DNA of 64,000 bases from Chryseobacterium sp. ZHDP1 (GTDB lineage: Bacteria; Bacteroidota; Bacteroidia; Flavobacteriales; Weeksellaceae), in NCBI RefSeq assembly GCF_018603435.1, contig NZ_CP075682.1, positions 1,922,001-1,986,000 of the forward strand, given 5' to 3'. The position numbers and the translations under genes are program-made. Below the pieces are notes generated by a model. It saw only the letters and a program-made list of their open reading frames with translations, was not told the origin of the DNA and did no database searches. Shown piece by piece: positions 1-9,554 of the stretch; position 1 is the first letter of the stretch; each line of letters begins with the position of its first letter.

Positions 1-1458
1 TACTCGTATTCCAGTTCATTAATGAATGCTTCATCGGCATCTGAACTTACCATACAGGGAAGCGCCTCTCATACCGCAACAGGAGTACAGCTTACACCGG
101 CAAGTTCCAGCCAGTTCGGAGGATTGTTTATTAACGGCAGAACATTTACTTCGGTGAATGGTTTACACGTAGAATTCGAATACGACATGAAATCCGGTGC
201 TCCGTTCAGTGGCTCGTATGGAGACGGGTTATCCTTTTTCCTTTATGACGGATCTGTTACCACTCCTACAATCGGTGCTCCCGGTGCTGGTTTAGGATAT
301 GCATATAACAGAGCAAAAAACGATTTTTCTTCTTTTAGAAAAACGGGGTTGTCAGGAGCATATCTCGGAATCGCTTTGGATGAATTCGGAAATTTTAAAT
401 CTAAACGTTTTCAGGGAGAATCGAGAGTAAACGGTATTGCCGGAGTTACATGGAGCCAAGGGGCAAGCCATGTTACTTTAAGGGGAGCAAAAGGAGCTGT
501 CATCAATACCAATGGTTTGGGAGACGGATATACAGGATATCCTGTTTTAGTAACGAGATCCACATTAAGTAACACAGGAACGGTAGGAAGAATACTACAG
601 ACAGACAGATCATATGCCACAACCACTAATACCCTGTCTTCTGTATTTGATTTGAGAAACGGAAACGGTGAATTCAGAAAAGTGCTTCTGGATCTGATTC
701 CTCATTTTGTAACGGCAACTACTACAGACGGCTTCGATATTAAAGTCGATATTCAGACCACACAAAACGGAACACCAATTAATATCATTGATTATTATCA
801 TTATAAAACATCAATTCCGTACACCGAAAATGCGAATCCGGCTGTAACCGACTTTAACAGTTCAGATACTGAAGGCGCGGCTACAAACCAGACTTTAAAT
901 GCTACAGTACCTTCATTTTTAAAACTGGGGTTTGCTGCTTCAACCGGAGCTGCTTACCAACAGCATATTATCCGAAATGTGAAACTAACATTGCCTTATT
1001 CTGCTGTTGCCAATGATGATGCAGCTACCACATGTAAACTCCAGCCAGTTTCAATCCCGGTTTTGGATAATGATATTGCATACAAAGGTCCTATTAGTAT
1101 TACAACTCCGCCTACAGGAAGTAAAAATAATATTGATAAAACGACATTCAGCTTTACAAAAACAGGGGATACCGACCTTACTTTATACCGAAGAAAGGTA
1201 ACTCCTGAAGGAACATGGAGCTATAATAAAAGTACCGGAATAGTTACATTTACTCCATCAAGTGGATTTACAGGAACAGCAACAATGACATATACGATAA
1301 AAGGAAAAACGCTTAAAGATTCTAATGGCAATATCGTGGAGCCTTATGGTGATACCGCCTACAGATCAGTTCCGGCAACTATTACCGTTACATTAAAAAC
1401 AACGGGATGTGTTTATTCGGTAGTATCGAATAAAATGGTAACACAGGGAGTACAGTAA
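1..1458 (+). CDS. L-type lectin-domain surface protein, 5' end cut off by the window
   Basis: The reading frame is open from the first base, so the gene starts upstream and the true N-terminus is not visible. The first 330 or so visible residues look like a bacterial L-type (legume-like) lectin fold: GDGLSFFLYDG, then a Gly-rich loop GAPGAGLGYAY and AYLGIALDEFGNF, which are the usual core strands of this family. After VANDDAATT comes a CshA/cadherin-like beta module with PVLDND and a GYTG-like FTGTATMTYTI stretch. Such proteins are usually secreted adhesins of gliding Bacteroidetes. No type IX sorting domain is recognisable at the C-terminus, which ends soon after a lone Cys. A perfect 13-bp hairpin terminator follows directly. 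The lectin call is good; the ligand is unknown. Confidence 0.72.
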   Translation, partial: YSYSSSLMNASSASELTIQGSASHTATGVQLTPASSSQFGGLFINGRTFTSVNGLHVEFEYDMKSGAPFSGSYGDGLSFFLYDGSVTTPTIGAPGAGLGYAYNRAKNDFSSFRKTGLSGAYLGIALDEFGNFKSKRFQGESRVNGIAGVTWSQGASHVTLRGAKGAVINTNGLGDGYTGYPVLVTRSTLSNTGTVGRILQTDRSYATTTNTLSSVFDLRNGNGEFRKVLLDLIPHFVTATTTDGFDIKVDIQTTQNGTPINIIDYYHYKTSIPYTENANPAVTDFNSSDTEGAATNQTLNATVPSFLKLGFAASTGAAYQQHIIRNVKLTLPYSAVANDDAATTCKLQPVSIPVLDNDIAYKGPISITTPPTGSKNNIDKTTFSFTKTGDTDLTLYRRKVTPEGTWSYNKSTGIVTFTPSSGFTGTATMTYTIKGKTLKDSNGNIVEPYGDTAYRSVPATITVTLKTTGCVYSVVSNKMVTQGVQ

Positions 1459-1484
1459 AAACCTCACCAATTATATAATCCGGC

Positions 1485-1510
1485 AAACCACAGAAAATTT
1501 TCTGTGGTTT
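1485..1510 (+). terminator. Rho-independent terminator after the lectin gene
   Basis: Perfect 13+13 palindrome (AAACCACAGAAAA and its complement) starting 26 bases after the stop codon, followed by TATTTTTAT. Confidence 0.85.
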
Positions 1511-1516
1511 TATTTT

Positions 1517-1524
1517 TATCTTTG
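1517..1524 (+). promoter_or_regulatory. -7 box TATCTTTG for the DUF72 gene
   Basis: Exact match to the Bacteroidetes TAnnTTTG element, placed between the preceding terminator and the DUF72 ATG 31 bases downstream. No clear -33 TTG was seen. Confidence 0.5.
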
Positions 1525-1555
1525 TTTTACATATTAATTCTAAAAATATTCAGAT

Positions 1556-2446
1556 ATGAAATTCGGACAAGTTGAAGATCCTTCAAAGATAGATTTTACG
1601 TTACCAAAAGACCATCCAAGAACCAAAGAAATTTTGAGCAGGAATAAAAGCGGGCTGGAAAACATTTCCATAGGATGTGCAAAATGGAATAAAACAGATC
1701 TTAAAGGATTTTATCCTAAGGGTACAAAAGACGAACTTACGTACTATGCAACTCAGTTTAATTCTATTGAACTGAATGCAACTTTTTACGGTATGCCAAC
1801 TCCGGAACAAGTGCAGACATGGAAAGAAAAAACTCCGGCTGATTTTAAATTTTTTCCCAAAATCACAAATACGGTATCTCATTTCAGAAGACTTTTAAAT
1901 ATTGATGATGTGGTAACACAGTTCGCTACAGCCGTTTTAAATTTTGATGAAAAACTGGGAATGGTTTTCCTTCAGCTTCATGATAATTTTAAACCAAAAG
2001 ATTATGAAAGACTGGAAAAATTTGTAAAAAACTGGCCAAAGGAAGTTCCTCTTGCAATCGAACTGAGAAATACAGACTGGTTTACGGATGAAGAGATCCT
2101 TAATAAAACATGTGACTTATTCGAAGAAAACAACATCACCAATATTATTGTAGATACGGCAGGAAGAAGAGATATGCTGCATATGCGCCTCACTACACCC
2201 AATGCATTCATTCGTTATGTAGGAGCTAACGCAGAAAGTGATTATGACAGACTGGACGACTGGATGCGACATCTTACCCGATGGAAAGAGGAAGGTTTGC
2301 AGAATCTGTACTTTTTTGTTCATCAGAATATTGAAAAAGCCTCTCCCCTGCTTTCCGCTTATTTCATTAAAAAAGTGAATGAAGAGTGGAAACAAGACAT
2401 TCACATACCAAAAATGGCAACCGAAAGTACAGGAACTTTATTTTAA
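1556..2446 (+). CDS. DUF72 (YecE-like) family protein
   Basis: The 296-residue protein has the DUF72/YecE TIM-barrel signature: ISIGCAKW near residue 37, then an F-NSIELNATFYGMP stretch and FKFFPKITNTVSH near residue 100, and AIELRNTDWF in the second half. Length is normal for the family. Its biochemical role is unknown; the fold resembles sugar-phosphate or endonuclease-IV-like barrels. It appears to be a single-gene unit with its own -7 box and an upstream terminator. Family assignment is confident, function is not. Confidence 0.85.
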   Translation: MKFGQVEDPSKIDFTLPKDHPRTKEILSRNKSGLENISIGCAKWNKTDLKGFYPKGTKDELTYYATQFNSIELNATFYGMPTPEQVQTWKEKTPADFKFFPKITNTVSHFRRLLNIDDVVTQFATAVLNFDEKLGMVFLQLHDNFKPKDYERLEKFVKNWPKEVPLAIELRNTDWFTDEEILNKTCDLFEENNITNIIVDTAGRRDMLHMRLTTPNAFIRYVGANAESDYDRLDDWMRHLTRWKEEGLQNLYFFVHQNIEKASPLLSAYFIKKVNEEWKQDIHIPKMATESTGTLF

Positions 2447-2639
2447 AGTTTAACAAATTTTAATTTTATTCACTAATAAGTGGGATAATTGATAATAAAA
2501 AGTACACTTTCACTATAAATAATTCACTTTTTTGTCTGTAAAAAAAATTACTCTAAAAGCTTCATTCATATTGTTATAATTAGTAAATTAGAAAGAAGAG
2601 ATTCTATATTATCAAATCACAATAAAAACCAATAACAGT

Positions 2640-2870
2640 ATGGAAAAGGAAATTTGTACAATAAGTATAACGAGTAACTGGCTCGGAGACGATTATACTT
2701 TTTATGAAGACGAAAAAATAAAAAGAACTTATGACAACAACAGCTTAAGTTCCGACGTTACGGAATGGCTTGAACCTAAACAGATCAGTAAGCAGAATAA
2801 AGACAAACTGATTAAAAACTGTCCGGAAGAGCACAAAGAAAGAATTATGATTATTTTAGACTATCCCTAA
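2640..2870 (+). CDS. Small hypothetical protein
   Basis: A 76-residue acidic soluble protein with no signal peptide or membrane segment. It begins with an ATG that follows a 190-base A/T-rich gap in which I see no other gene. Residues such as NWLGDDYTFYEDEKI and a C-terminal DKLIKNCPEEHKERI do not match a family I know. It is followed by a hairpin shared with the convergent membrane protein gene, which supports it being a real transcription unit. Function unknown. Confidence 0.6.
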   Translation: MEKEICTISITSNWLGDDYTFYEDEKIKRTYDNNSLSSDVTEWLEPKQISKQNKDKLIKNCPEEHKERIMIILDYP

Positions 2871-2887
2871 ATCTTTTAAAATGCATT

Positions 2888-2925
2888 AAAAAGTCCCAAT
2901 CTTTACTAAAGCCTGGGATTTTTTA
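2888..2925. terminator. Bidirectional terminator between convergent genes
   Basis: AAAAAGTCCCA and TGGGATTTTTT can pair around a 15-base loop (one bulge), with A and T runs on both sides. It serves the small plus-strand gene and overlaps the stop codon of the minus-strand gene. Confidence 0.6.
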
Positions 2926-3516
2926 TTTTCTTTTTCGCAGCAAAAGCATGATGTTGAGAAACAAAAGCAGAAAATCTAAAGTGATCCAGATTCCGAGCTT
3001 CACATTTTCATGGTTGTACGTATCAATCTGCTTTTTTGCCAGATCCGAAAGCTTTGAACTCTGAATAATATAATTCTGAACTTCAATGATCTGATCTATA
3101 TTTTTATTCGGAACCGAATTCTGAGAAAAATAAACAAGATTCTTTTTACCCAGATACCCTACTACCCAATATTCATCAGATTTATCCATCTTCAGATATT
3201 CTATCCTGTAATACTCCGGGCGGATTTTTCCGAGATGTTTTGTTTCTATTACTTTGCCGGCTTCAGCATCATTTAAGGTGAGTACATAAAAATCCAGTGG
3301 CTGCGGAAGTTTGTTAATAACCTGAAGCGCTACCGAATTTTCCACAATACCTATAGTACTTTTCTTAATAAACCAGTAGGTAAAAATTGAAAATGAAAAA
3401 ATAATCGTAACGATACGGAATAATTTTGCCCACTCTGCGCCTTTCCCTTTCTTCAGCTTAGAAAGAAGGAGAGAAAAAACAGAAGCCCAGAAGATAACCA
3501 GAACAATAAATACCAT
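2923..3516 (-). CDS. Membrane protein of unknown function with N- and C-terminal helices
   Basis: The 197-residue protein has hydrophobic segments at residues 1-17, about 34-51 and near 175-193 (ITLDFLLLFLNIMLLL), with a roughly 110-residue soluble part between them that would face one side of the inner membrane. I do not recognise the family. The last residues are a positively charged RKRK, consistent with a cytoplasmic end. The promoter box lies only 4 bases before the ATG, so the mRNA may be leaderless. Confidence 0.65.
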   Translation of the reverse strand: MVFIVLVIFWASVFSLLLSKLKKGKGAEWAKLFRIVTIIFSFSIFTYWFIKKSTIGIVENSVALQVINKLPQPLDFYVLTLNDAEAGKVIETKHLGKIRPEYYRIEYLKMDKSDEYWVVGYLGKKNLVYFSQNSVPNKNIDQIIEVQNYIIQSSKLSDLAKKQIDTYNHENVKLGIWITLDFLLLFLNIMLLLRKRK

Positions 3517-3520
3517 ACTG

Positions 3521-3528
3521 CAAAGATA
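3521..3528 (-). promoter_or_regulatory. -7 box TATCTTTG, 4 bases before the ATG
   Basis: Read on the minus strand this is TATCTTTG followed by CAGT and the ATG of the membrane protein. With the start site expected 4-7 bases after the box, the transcript would begin at or next to the start codon. Confidence 0.55.
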
Positions 3529-3554
3529 CTTATTTAAAGACTTTTAAAAGAATA

Positions 3555-4211
3555 CTAATCGACATTCCACTCTTTGTAGAACTGATCGAGAAATTTCAGC
3601 ATAAAATCGTGTCTTTCGGCAGCAATTTCTTTTCCTTTTTCCGTATTCATAAGATCTTTAAGCAGTAAAAGCTTTTCGTAGAAATGGTTGATGGTTGTTC
3701 CGTTGGATTTTTTATACTCTTCTTTAGACATATTGAGTTTAGGCTCTATATGAGGATCATACATCGGATTATTTTTAAAGCCTCCGAAATTGAATGTTCT
3801 TCCGATACCGATGGCTCCTATAGCATCAATCCGGTCTGCATCCTGAACAATTTTCAGTTCAACAGGAAGATTTTTGGGAACTTCTCCCCTGTTTTTAAAG
3901 GAAATATTTTTAATAATGAACAAAACCTGCTCAATTAATTCTTCTCCGGCGTTCTGGCTTTCGAGATATTCACGGGAAACTTTCAAAGCAAGCGTTTCAT
4001 CGCCGTTATGAAATTTGGGATCGGCTATATCGTGAAGCAAAGCTGCCAGTTCTACCACTTCATGATTACAATTTTCGGTTTCAGCAATTTTTTTGGATAA
4101 TTTCCATACTCTTTCGATATGAAACCAGTCATGTCCCGCTTCTGCTCCTTCCAGTTTTTCTTTTACAAATTCTACCGTGTTTTCAATCAGATTCTTCATT
4201 ATATCAATCAT
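3555..4211 (-). CDS. HD-domain phosphohydrolase (YedJ/YpgQ-like)
   Basis: The 218-residue protein carries the HD metal-dependent phosphohydrolase pattern: HDWFHIERV near residue 27, LLHDIAD near residue 63 supplying the His-Asp pair, and VQDADRIDAIGAIGI near residue 127, the arrangement seen in YedJ/YpgQ-type proteins. Related enzymes remove phosphate from nucleotides, but the substrate here cannot be read from sequence. A second ATG four codons in is an alternative start. It lies 38 bases upstream of the membrane protein on the same strand. Confidence 0.85.
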   Translation of the reverse strand: MIDIMKNLIENTVEFVKEKLEGAEAGHDWFHIERVWKLSKKIAETENCNHEVVELAALLHDIADPKFHNGDETLALKVSREYLESQNAGEELIEQVLFIIKNISFKNRGEVPKNLPVELKIVQDADRIDAIGAIGIGRTFNFGGFKNNPMYDPHIEPKLNMSKEEYKKSNGTTINHFYEKLLLLKDLMNTEKGKEIAAERHDFMLKFLDQFYKEWNVD

Positions 4212-4255
4212 TTTAAATATTTGGCGACCAACACGTCAGAAAGAAAAATGTTTCG

Positions 4256-5095
4256 TTACGGAATTTCATTTAAAATAATATTCCACAGTTTGTTATTGTA
4301 ACTTCTGAAAAAATTGATGTGTCCTATTTCACCTTTTTCCGATTCAGAAGTTTTCACAAGTCTGTAAGTTGGCTTAAGGTTCGGATAGGTATCATTCATA
4401 AGACTTTTTACGCCTTTTTCTGTGAGCCAGGCATCGTCTTCAGCACGAATAACAAATACCTTTTGTCTTAAACTTTTAGAATAATCATCAATTTTTTCCA
4501 GTAAACCGTTGGTCGATTTTCTGTTTAAAATTAAGGTTCTCCAGTCATATGCGCAATTTTTCGGGAGACTTTCTCCGAGTCCGAACCAATTTCCGGGGAA
4601 GTAGCCTAATAATGCGGTAGTTAGAGGCTGGGCAATTCCAAAACCAAGATAAGCTTCTATTTTCGTTTTGAATTTTAAATGTCCCACAAAAGCATTCTGG
4701 GTTCCCACGAAGAAAAATTCTTCAAAAATTTCAGCATCTTTATTCATTCCTAAAATTAAAGCACCTACGGAATGTCCCAGGCAATATTTCTGATAATCAT
4801 TAAAATTTTTCTGAATATAATCTGTAACTGCTTTAAAATCTTTCGAACCCCAGATTCTCATGGAAGCATGAAATCCTCTCATATTTTCAGGTTTTGAAAG
4901 CCCGATTCCACGATAATCGTAAGTGATGACCGTAAATCCGTTTTCGGAAAAAAATTTGGCAAAGGAAAAATAAATCTGTTGTTTTACCCCGGTTGCAGAG
5001 TTGATAAGCAATAGTTTACGATTGCTTTTTTCAGGCAAAAACAGATGGGCAGCTATTGAAACATTATCAGATGTAGTAAATGTAAGCTTTTTCAT
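4256..5095 (-). CDS. Alpha/beta hydrolase
   Basis: The 279-residue soluble protein shows an alpha/beta-hydrolase fold: a YDYRGIGLS strand-turn near residue 58, the nucleophile elbow GHSVGA near residue 107, a probable acid in IRAEDDAWL and a C-terminal His in GHINFF. The strand GIGLSKPE and the elbow place it near serine aminopeptidase S33/lysophospholipase-like hydrolases. The substrate is unknown. It may be co-transcribed with the HD hydrolase gene downstream (44 bases apart). Confidence 0.82.
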   Translation of the reverse strand: MKKLTFTTSDNVSIAAHLFLPEKSNRKLLLINSATGVKQQIYFSFAKFFSENGFTVITYDYRGIGLSKPENMRGFHASMRIWGSKDFKAVTDYIQKNFNDYQKYCLGHSVGALILGMNKDAEIFEEFFFVGTQNAFVGHLKFKTKIEAYLGFGIAQPLTTALLGYFPGNWFGLGESLPKNCAYDWRTLILNRKSTNGLLEKIDDYSKSLRQKVFVIRAEDDAWLTEKGVKSLMNDTYPNLKPTYRLVKTSESEKGEIGHINFFRSYNNKLWNIILNEIP

Positions 5096-5181
5096 GGTAA
5101 AAGAAAAAATCCACTATAAAAGTGGAAATTTTACTTTATATTTTATGTTAAGTTTAAAACTTTCGATATGTAGCAAATAGC

Positions 5182-6072
5182 TTATGAAATAAAATCTGAA
5201 AGTCTGGGAAGACAACATTGAGAGCCTTTTGATTCAGAAACTCTTGCCGAAACTTCATTCCCGAATTTCACACACTCCGCTATCGAATTTTTATGGCACA
5301 AAGCAATAGAAAATCCTACCGTAAAAGCATCTCCCATTCCCATTTTATAAGCAGTTTTATCCTTGTCGTTTCTACAGTATTTCATTTCTGTACCGTCGAA
5401 ATAAATGGTAGAATTAATGTCGTCTCGTACAAAAACTTTATTAAAATATTTTTTAAGAATTTCTTCTCTCTGCTCTTCTCCGAAAACGATATGCAGTTCA
5501 TTGCTTTTTACCACAAGAAAATCTACATTATTTAGAATTTCATCGCTCAGACGCTGTGCAGGTGAAGCATACATACCTACTTTTTTACCATATTTCTTGG
5601 CTTTTTTTACGGTATACTCAATCACTTTCATAGAAACTTCAAGCTGAAGAAGAACAAGATCTGCTGTATGAAAATATTTATCTGCCGCTTCCACATGTTC
5701 TACACTAAGATAGTTATTGGCTGCGGGAACCACAACAATTGCCGCGTTTCCGTCTGAGGTAGTTACATAAGCTGTACCGGTTGACTCACGATCTGTTTCG
5801 AAGACAAAGCCTACATTCACATTTTCGTTCACCATATTTCTCATGATCTGCTGACCAAGCGGATCCATACCCACACAGCCTACAAAGTAGACGCTTGCTC
5901 CCAAACGTGCTGCACCAACTGCCTGATTGGCTCCCTTTCCACCAAAGTAACTTTCGGATTTTCGGGCAATAACCGTTTCGTTCTCACAGGGAACTTTTTC
6001 GGTTTCTAAAACAAGATCAATCGAAGAGCTTCCTACAACGATAATTCTTGGCTGTTCTGAGGAAAAATTCAT
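5182..6072 (-). CDS. rbsK: PfkB-family sugar kinase, ribokinase-like
   Basis: The 296-residue protein matches ribokinases: SSIDLVLETEKVP at the N-terminus, the first PfkB signature GGKGANQAVGAARLG near residue 43, and the second signature GMGDAFTVGF near residue 249, which contains the catalytic Asp (the usual GAGD is GMGD here). It would phosphorylate ribose or a related sugar or nucleoside with ATP in the cytosol. No transporter, pyranase or regulator gene is adjacent, so the exact substrate is open and the symbol is by similarity only. Confidence 0.78.
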   Translation of the reverse strand: MNFSSEQPRIIVVGSSSIDLVLETEKVPCENETVIARKSESYFGGKGANQAVGAARLGASVYFVGCVGMDPLGQQIMRNMVNENVNVGFVFETDRESTGTAYVTTSDGNAAIVVVPAANNYLSVEHVEAADKYFHTADLVLLQLEVSMKVIEYTVKKAKKYGKKVGMYASPAQRLSDEILNNVDFLVVKSNELHIVFGEEQREEILKKYFNKVFVRDDINSTIYFDGTEMKYCRNDKDKTAYKMGMGDAFTVGFSIALCHKNSIAECVKFGNEVSARVSESKGSQCCLPRLSDFIS

Positions 6073-6109
6073 TAGTGTTTCTTAATGGTTTAATATTCCG
6101 TGATTTGTA

Positions 6110-6117
6110 CAAATTTA
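6110..6117 (-). promoter_or_regulatory. -7 box TAAATTTG for the sugar kinase gene
   Basis: TAAATTTG on the minus strand, 37 bases before the ATG; matches TAnnTTTG. No convincing -33 element. Confidence 0.45.
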
Positions 6118-6155
6118 TAATATGAAATTAGAATTTCAAAAAAAATTAATGACTA

Positions 6156-6791
6156 TTAACTAATTTCAATAAATTCTGTGATGATTTTTACAGGATTGTT
6201 ATTTTTATCGCAGGCGATGTAACTTGCATAAAAACCTTCACCATATCCTGTTTCAAAAGCAAAAATAGTTCCCGGATGGTTTTCAGACGGCTTTAAAAAA
6301 GCAAACTGATCGATTGCTCCTTTTTCATCAAAGAAATATTCATGAAAAAATTCTTCATAAATCCCCATAAAATCGACTCCTTTGCTGTGATACAGTCTTT
6401 GTTCGAGCTCGTTAAGATTATTCTGTGTATCCACATCCATAAAGCAGCCCATCCCGCTTTCTACAGGATATCCGAAAACTTCTCCTTCCTCAAGATCTTT
6501 AATATTCTGTCCTTCTGTCGTTGCCAGTTTCCAGTCTGTAATTTCCGACTGGCTAAAAATAATTTCGGCATACGCCACACAATTGCTTTCCCTTTCCTTA
6601 TGCAGTAAAACCGAAAAATCTCCCTTCGGAAATGTTATGGAGAAAGGTTTCATGTCATTTGTAATCAGAGGATCACAGGCAACAAGTTTTCCGCTGGAAA
6701 GATAAATTTTCCCAACTTCAAAGCTTTCCAGTAACGGGCTTTCTACGAAGTTTTTGGAGAACAGTTTTTTGATGTTTTCTATGTGTGTCAT
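6156..6791 (-). CDS. DUF4241 domain protein
   Basis: The 211-residue soluble protein looks like the DUF4241 family: a G-x-VACDPL stretch near residue 35, AYAEIIFS near residue 74, the ESGMGCFMD segment near residue 110 and the C-terminal GYGEGFYASYIACDKN. Members are often found near polymorphic toxin immunity genes or as single housekeeping-like genes; function is not established. It follows valS on the same strand, separated by 67 bases that contain a strong hairpin. Confidence 0.75.
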   Translation of the reverse strand: MTHIENIKKLFSKNFVESPLLESFEVGKIYLSSGKLVACDPLITNDMKPFSITFPKGDFSVLLHKERESNCVAYAEIIFSQSEITDWKLATTEGQNIKDLEEGEVFGYPVESGMGCFMDVDTQNNLNELEQRLYHSKGVDFMGIYEEFFHEYFFDEKGAIDQFAFLKPSENHPGTIFAFETGYGEGFYASYIACDKNNNPVKIITEFIEIS

Positions 6792-6809
6792 GTCATATTT
6801 AGGCTAAGA

Positions 6810-6850
6810 TTTAGGTTAAGGCTAAGCTTAAGACTCAGCTTTAACCTAAA
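6810..6850. repeat. Inverted repeat between valS and the DUF4241 gene
   Basis: TTTAGGTTAAGGCT pairs with a complement in CAGCTTTAACCTAAA around a 12-base loop, one mismatch. The stretch also contains short iterations of GGCTAAG/GGTTAAG. Neither side carries a clear T-run, so it may be a processing or attenuating hairpin rather than a full terminator. Confidence 0.55.
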
Positions 6851-6858
6851 CCTTATTA

Positions 6859-9477
6859 TTATAAACTTTTCAGCTTCTCTTCCAAAATTGCAATTTTGTC
6901 AAGAGCGTCTTTTTGCTTTTTTCGTTCCGTCTCAACAACTTCAGGTTTTGCGTTGGCAACAAATTTTTCATTGGAAAGTTTTTTATCTACAGAGATCAAA
7001 AATCCTTTCAGATATTTTAATTCTTCTTCTGTTTTCGTTTTCTCTTCTCCCAAATCTAAATTTTCACTTAATGGAATTGAAATTTCTGTTGCGCCTACCA
7101 AAAATGTAAAGCTCGGCTTATCCGTTTTTGTTCCGAAATGAATTTCTGAAACATTGGCCAATTTCTTAATCACTGATTCGTTAGGAAATTCTGAAGCATT
7201 GGTATAAACTTCTACAGGATCTTTAGGTGAAACCCCTTTAGTTGTCTGACGGTAATTTCTAACGCCGGAAATAATTTCTGAAGCAAATTCAAACTTTCGA
7301 ATTATTTCTTCATTAAATTCGCCTGCTTTTTTCTGCTGCGCAATAACCAATGCTTCCTCTGCTTTTCTTTCAGATATTAATTGCCAGATTTCTTCTGACT
7401 GGAAAGGTAAAAACGGATGAACCTGCTTCATTAATTCCTCAAAAAGCTCAACTGTTTTGTTATAAACATCTTTTGAAATACCTTCACCGTAGTTTGGTTT
7501 AATTGATTCAAGATAATAACCGCAGAAATCATCCCAAATTAATTTATAAATTAAATGTAAAGCATCAGAAATTCTGAACTTTTCAAACTGATCGTTGATC
7601 TCAGCAATTGTTTTATTTAATTTATTTTCAAACCATTCAATTGCCTGAAGTTCTGTTGAATTGGCAGGCTTATCTTCATGGTTCCACATATTGATCAATC
7701 GGAAAGCACTCCAGATCTTTGACATGAAGTTTCTTCCCTGAAGCATCAAATCTTCATCAAAAAGAAGGTCGTTTCCGGCTGCAGAACTTAATAAAATTCC
7801 TACACGAACTCCGTCTGCTCCATATTTATCCATTAATTCCAGCGGATCCGGTGAATTTCCTAAAGATTTAGACATCTTTCTTCGCTGCTTATCTCTTACA
7901 ATCCCTGTGAAATAAACATTTTTAAACGGAACTTCTTTTCTGTACTCCAGTCCTGCCATAATCATTCTTGCCACCCAGAAGAAAATAATATCCGGACCTG
8001 TTACTAGGTCTGAAGTCGGGTAATAATAACTGATGTCTTTGTTTTCAGGATCAAGCAACCCATCGAAAACCGACATTGGCCATAACCATGATGAGAACCA
8101 TGTATCAAGAGCGTCTTCGTCTTGTTTTAAATTTTGAATTTCGAGTTCAGGGTTTTGAGTTTTCTCTTTGGCTAATGCCAAAGCTTCTTCGATAGTTTCT
8201 GCAACAACGAAATCGTTTTCTCCGTCACCATAATAGAACGCAGGAATTTGCTGTCCCCACCAAAGCTGTCGGGAAATATTCCAGTCGCGGATGTTTTCCA
8301 TCCAGTGTTTGTAGGTATTTTTAAACTTTTCAGGATAAAATTTAACCTCATCATCCATTACAACATCCAAAGCTGGTTTTGCAATTTCAGACATTTTCAG
8401 GAACCACTGTACAGAAACTTTAGGCTCGATTACCGCACCAGTTCTTTCTGAAGTTCCTACTTTATTTACGTAATCTTCTGCTTTCAGCAAAAGATCTTTT
8501 TCTTCCAGTTCTTTCGCAATCTGCTTTCTTACCTCGAATCTGTTTTTTCTGGCGTAGTGTAAACCGTGATCGTTCAGATTTCCGTCATCATCTAAAGCAT
8601 CAATCATCTGGAGATTATGTTTCTGTCCTATTTCGTAGTCATTGATGTCATGAGCAGGCGTAATTTTCAAAGCCCCTGTTCCGAATTCAATATCCACATA
8701 TTCGTCCTCGATAATCGGAATTACCCTGTTAACGATTGGTACGATTACTTTTTTACCTTTTAAATGAGCGTATCTCTCATCATTAGGATTGATACACACT
8801 GCAGTATCCCCGAAAATGGTTTCAGGACGTGTTGTGGCAACCGAAAGGAATTCTTCTGATCCCTCAATGGCATATTTCAGGAAATATAATTTTCCGTTCT
8901 GTTCTTTAAAGATTACTTCTTCATCAGAAATGTTGGTTTTTGCTTCGGGATCCCAGTTGACCATTCTGTACCCACGGTAAATCAATCCTTTATTGTAAAG
9001 ATCAACAAAAGATTTAATTACCTGTTGAGAAAGTTTCGGCTCCATGGTGAAGCGGGTTCTGTCCCAGTCGCATGAACATCCTAATTTTTTAAGCTGCTCA
9101 AGAATTGTTCCTCCGTATTTATCAGTCCATTCCCAGGCGTGCTTTAAAAACTCTTCTCTTGTAATATCAGATTTATTGACTCCTTCAGACTTCAGTTTAG
9201 CAACCACTTTCGCTTCTGTAGCAATAGAAGCATGATCTGTTCCCGGAACCCAGCAAGCATTAAAGCCCTGCATTCTTGCACGACGGACCAGCACATCCTG
9301 AATGGTATTGTTAAGCATATGCCCCATGTGCAAAATCCCCGTAACGTTTGGCGGAGGAATTACAACAGTATAAGGCGGCTTGTCATTGGGTTCTGAATGG
9401 AAGTATTTATTTTCCAACCAGTAATTGTACCACTTTTGTTCTGTTTCCTGTGGATTGTACTTTTCTGAAATCTGCAT
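6859..9477 (-). CDS. valS: Valine--tRNA ligase
   Basis: A complete 872-residue class I aminoacyl-tRNA synthetase that charges tRNA-Val. The N-terminus has PPPNVTGILHMGHML, the HIGH-type signature, near residue 38. FFWVARMIM and the KMSKSLGN signature follow near residue 535, with an editing (CP1) domain between them containing TTRPETIFGDTAV, which hydrolyses mischarged Thr-tRNA. The C-terminal 60 residues are a Lys/Glu-rich coiled coil ending in LDKIAILEEKL, typical of ValS. Length is normal. Confidence 0.97.
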   Translation of the reverse strand: MQISEKYNPQETEQKWYNYWLENKYFHSEPNDKPPYTVVIPPPNVTGILHMGHMLNNTIQDVLVRRARMQGFNACWVPGTDHASIATEAKVVAKLKSEGVNKSDITREEFLKHAWEWTDKYGGTILEQLKKLGCSCDWDRTRFTMEPKLSQQVIKSFVDLYNKGLIYRGYRMVNWDPEAKTNISDEEVIFKEQNGKLYFLKYAIEGSEEFLSVATTRPETIFGDTAVCINPNDERYAHLKGKKVIVPIVNRVIPIIEDEYVDIEFGTGALKITPAHDINDYEIGQKHNLQMIDALDDDGNLNDHGLHYARKNRFEVRKQIAKELEEKDLLLKAEDYVNKVGTSERTGAVIEPKVSVQWFLKMSEIAKPALDVVMDDEVKFYPEKFKNTYKHWMENIRDWNISRQLWWGQQIPAFYYGDGENDFVVAETIEEALALAKEKTQNPELEIQNLKQDEDALDTWFSSWLWPMSVFDGLLDPENKDISYYYPTSDLVTGPDIIFFWVARMIMAGLEYRKEVPFKNVYFTGIVRDKQRRKMSKSLGNSPDPLELMDKYGADGVRVGILLSSAAGNDLLFDEDLMLQGRNFMSKIWSAFRLINMWNHEDKPANSTELQAIEWFENKLNKTIAEINDQFEKFRISDALHLIYKLIWDDFCGYYLESIKPNYGEGISKDVYNKTVELFEELMKQVHPFLPFQSEEIWQLISERKAEEALVIAQQKKAGEFNEEIIRKFEFASEIISGVRNYRQTTKGVSPKDPVEVYTNASEFPNESVIKKLANVSEIHFGTKTDKPSFTFLVGATEISIPLSENLDLGEEKTKTEEELKYLKGFLISVDKKLSNEKFVANAKPEVVETERKKQKDALDKIAILEEKLKSL

Positions 9478-9505
9478 AAATTCTTTTACTTTAATTTACA
9501 ATTTG

Positions 9506-9513
9506 CAAAAATA
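9506..9513 (-). promoter_or_regulatory. -7 box TATTTTTG for valS
   Basis: TATTTTTG on the minus strand, 28 bases before the valS ATG. No leader peptide or attenuator is visible here, unlike tyrS. Confidence 0.4.
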
Positions 9514-9554
9514 GTCTAAAGAAAAATATTTTAAGTATGAATTAAAATAATTTT

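Noticed and set aside
6810..6850. T-box or riboswitch controlling valS or the DUF4241 gene
   Set aside because: Only one imperfect hairpin downstream of valS; no T-box sequence, specifier loop or known aptamer pattern.
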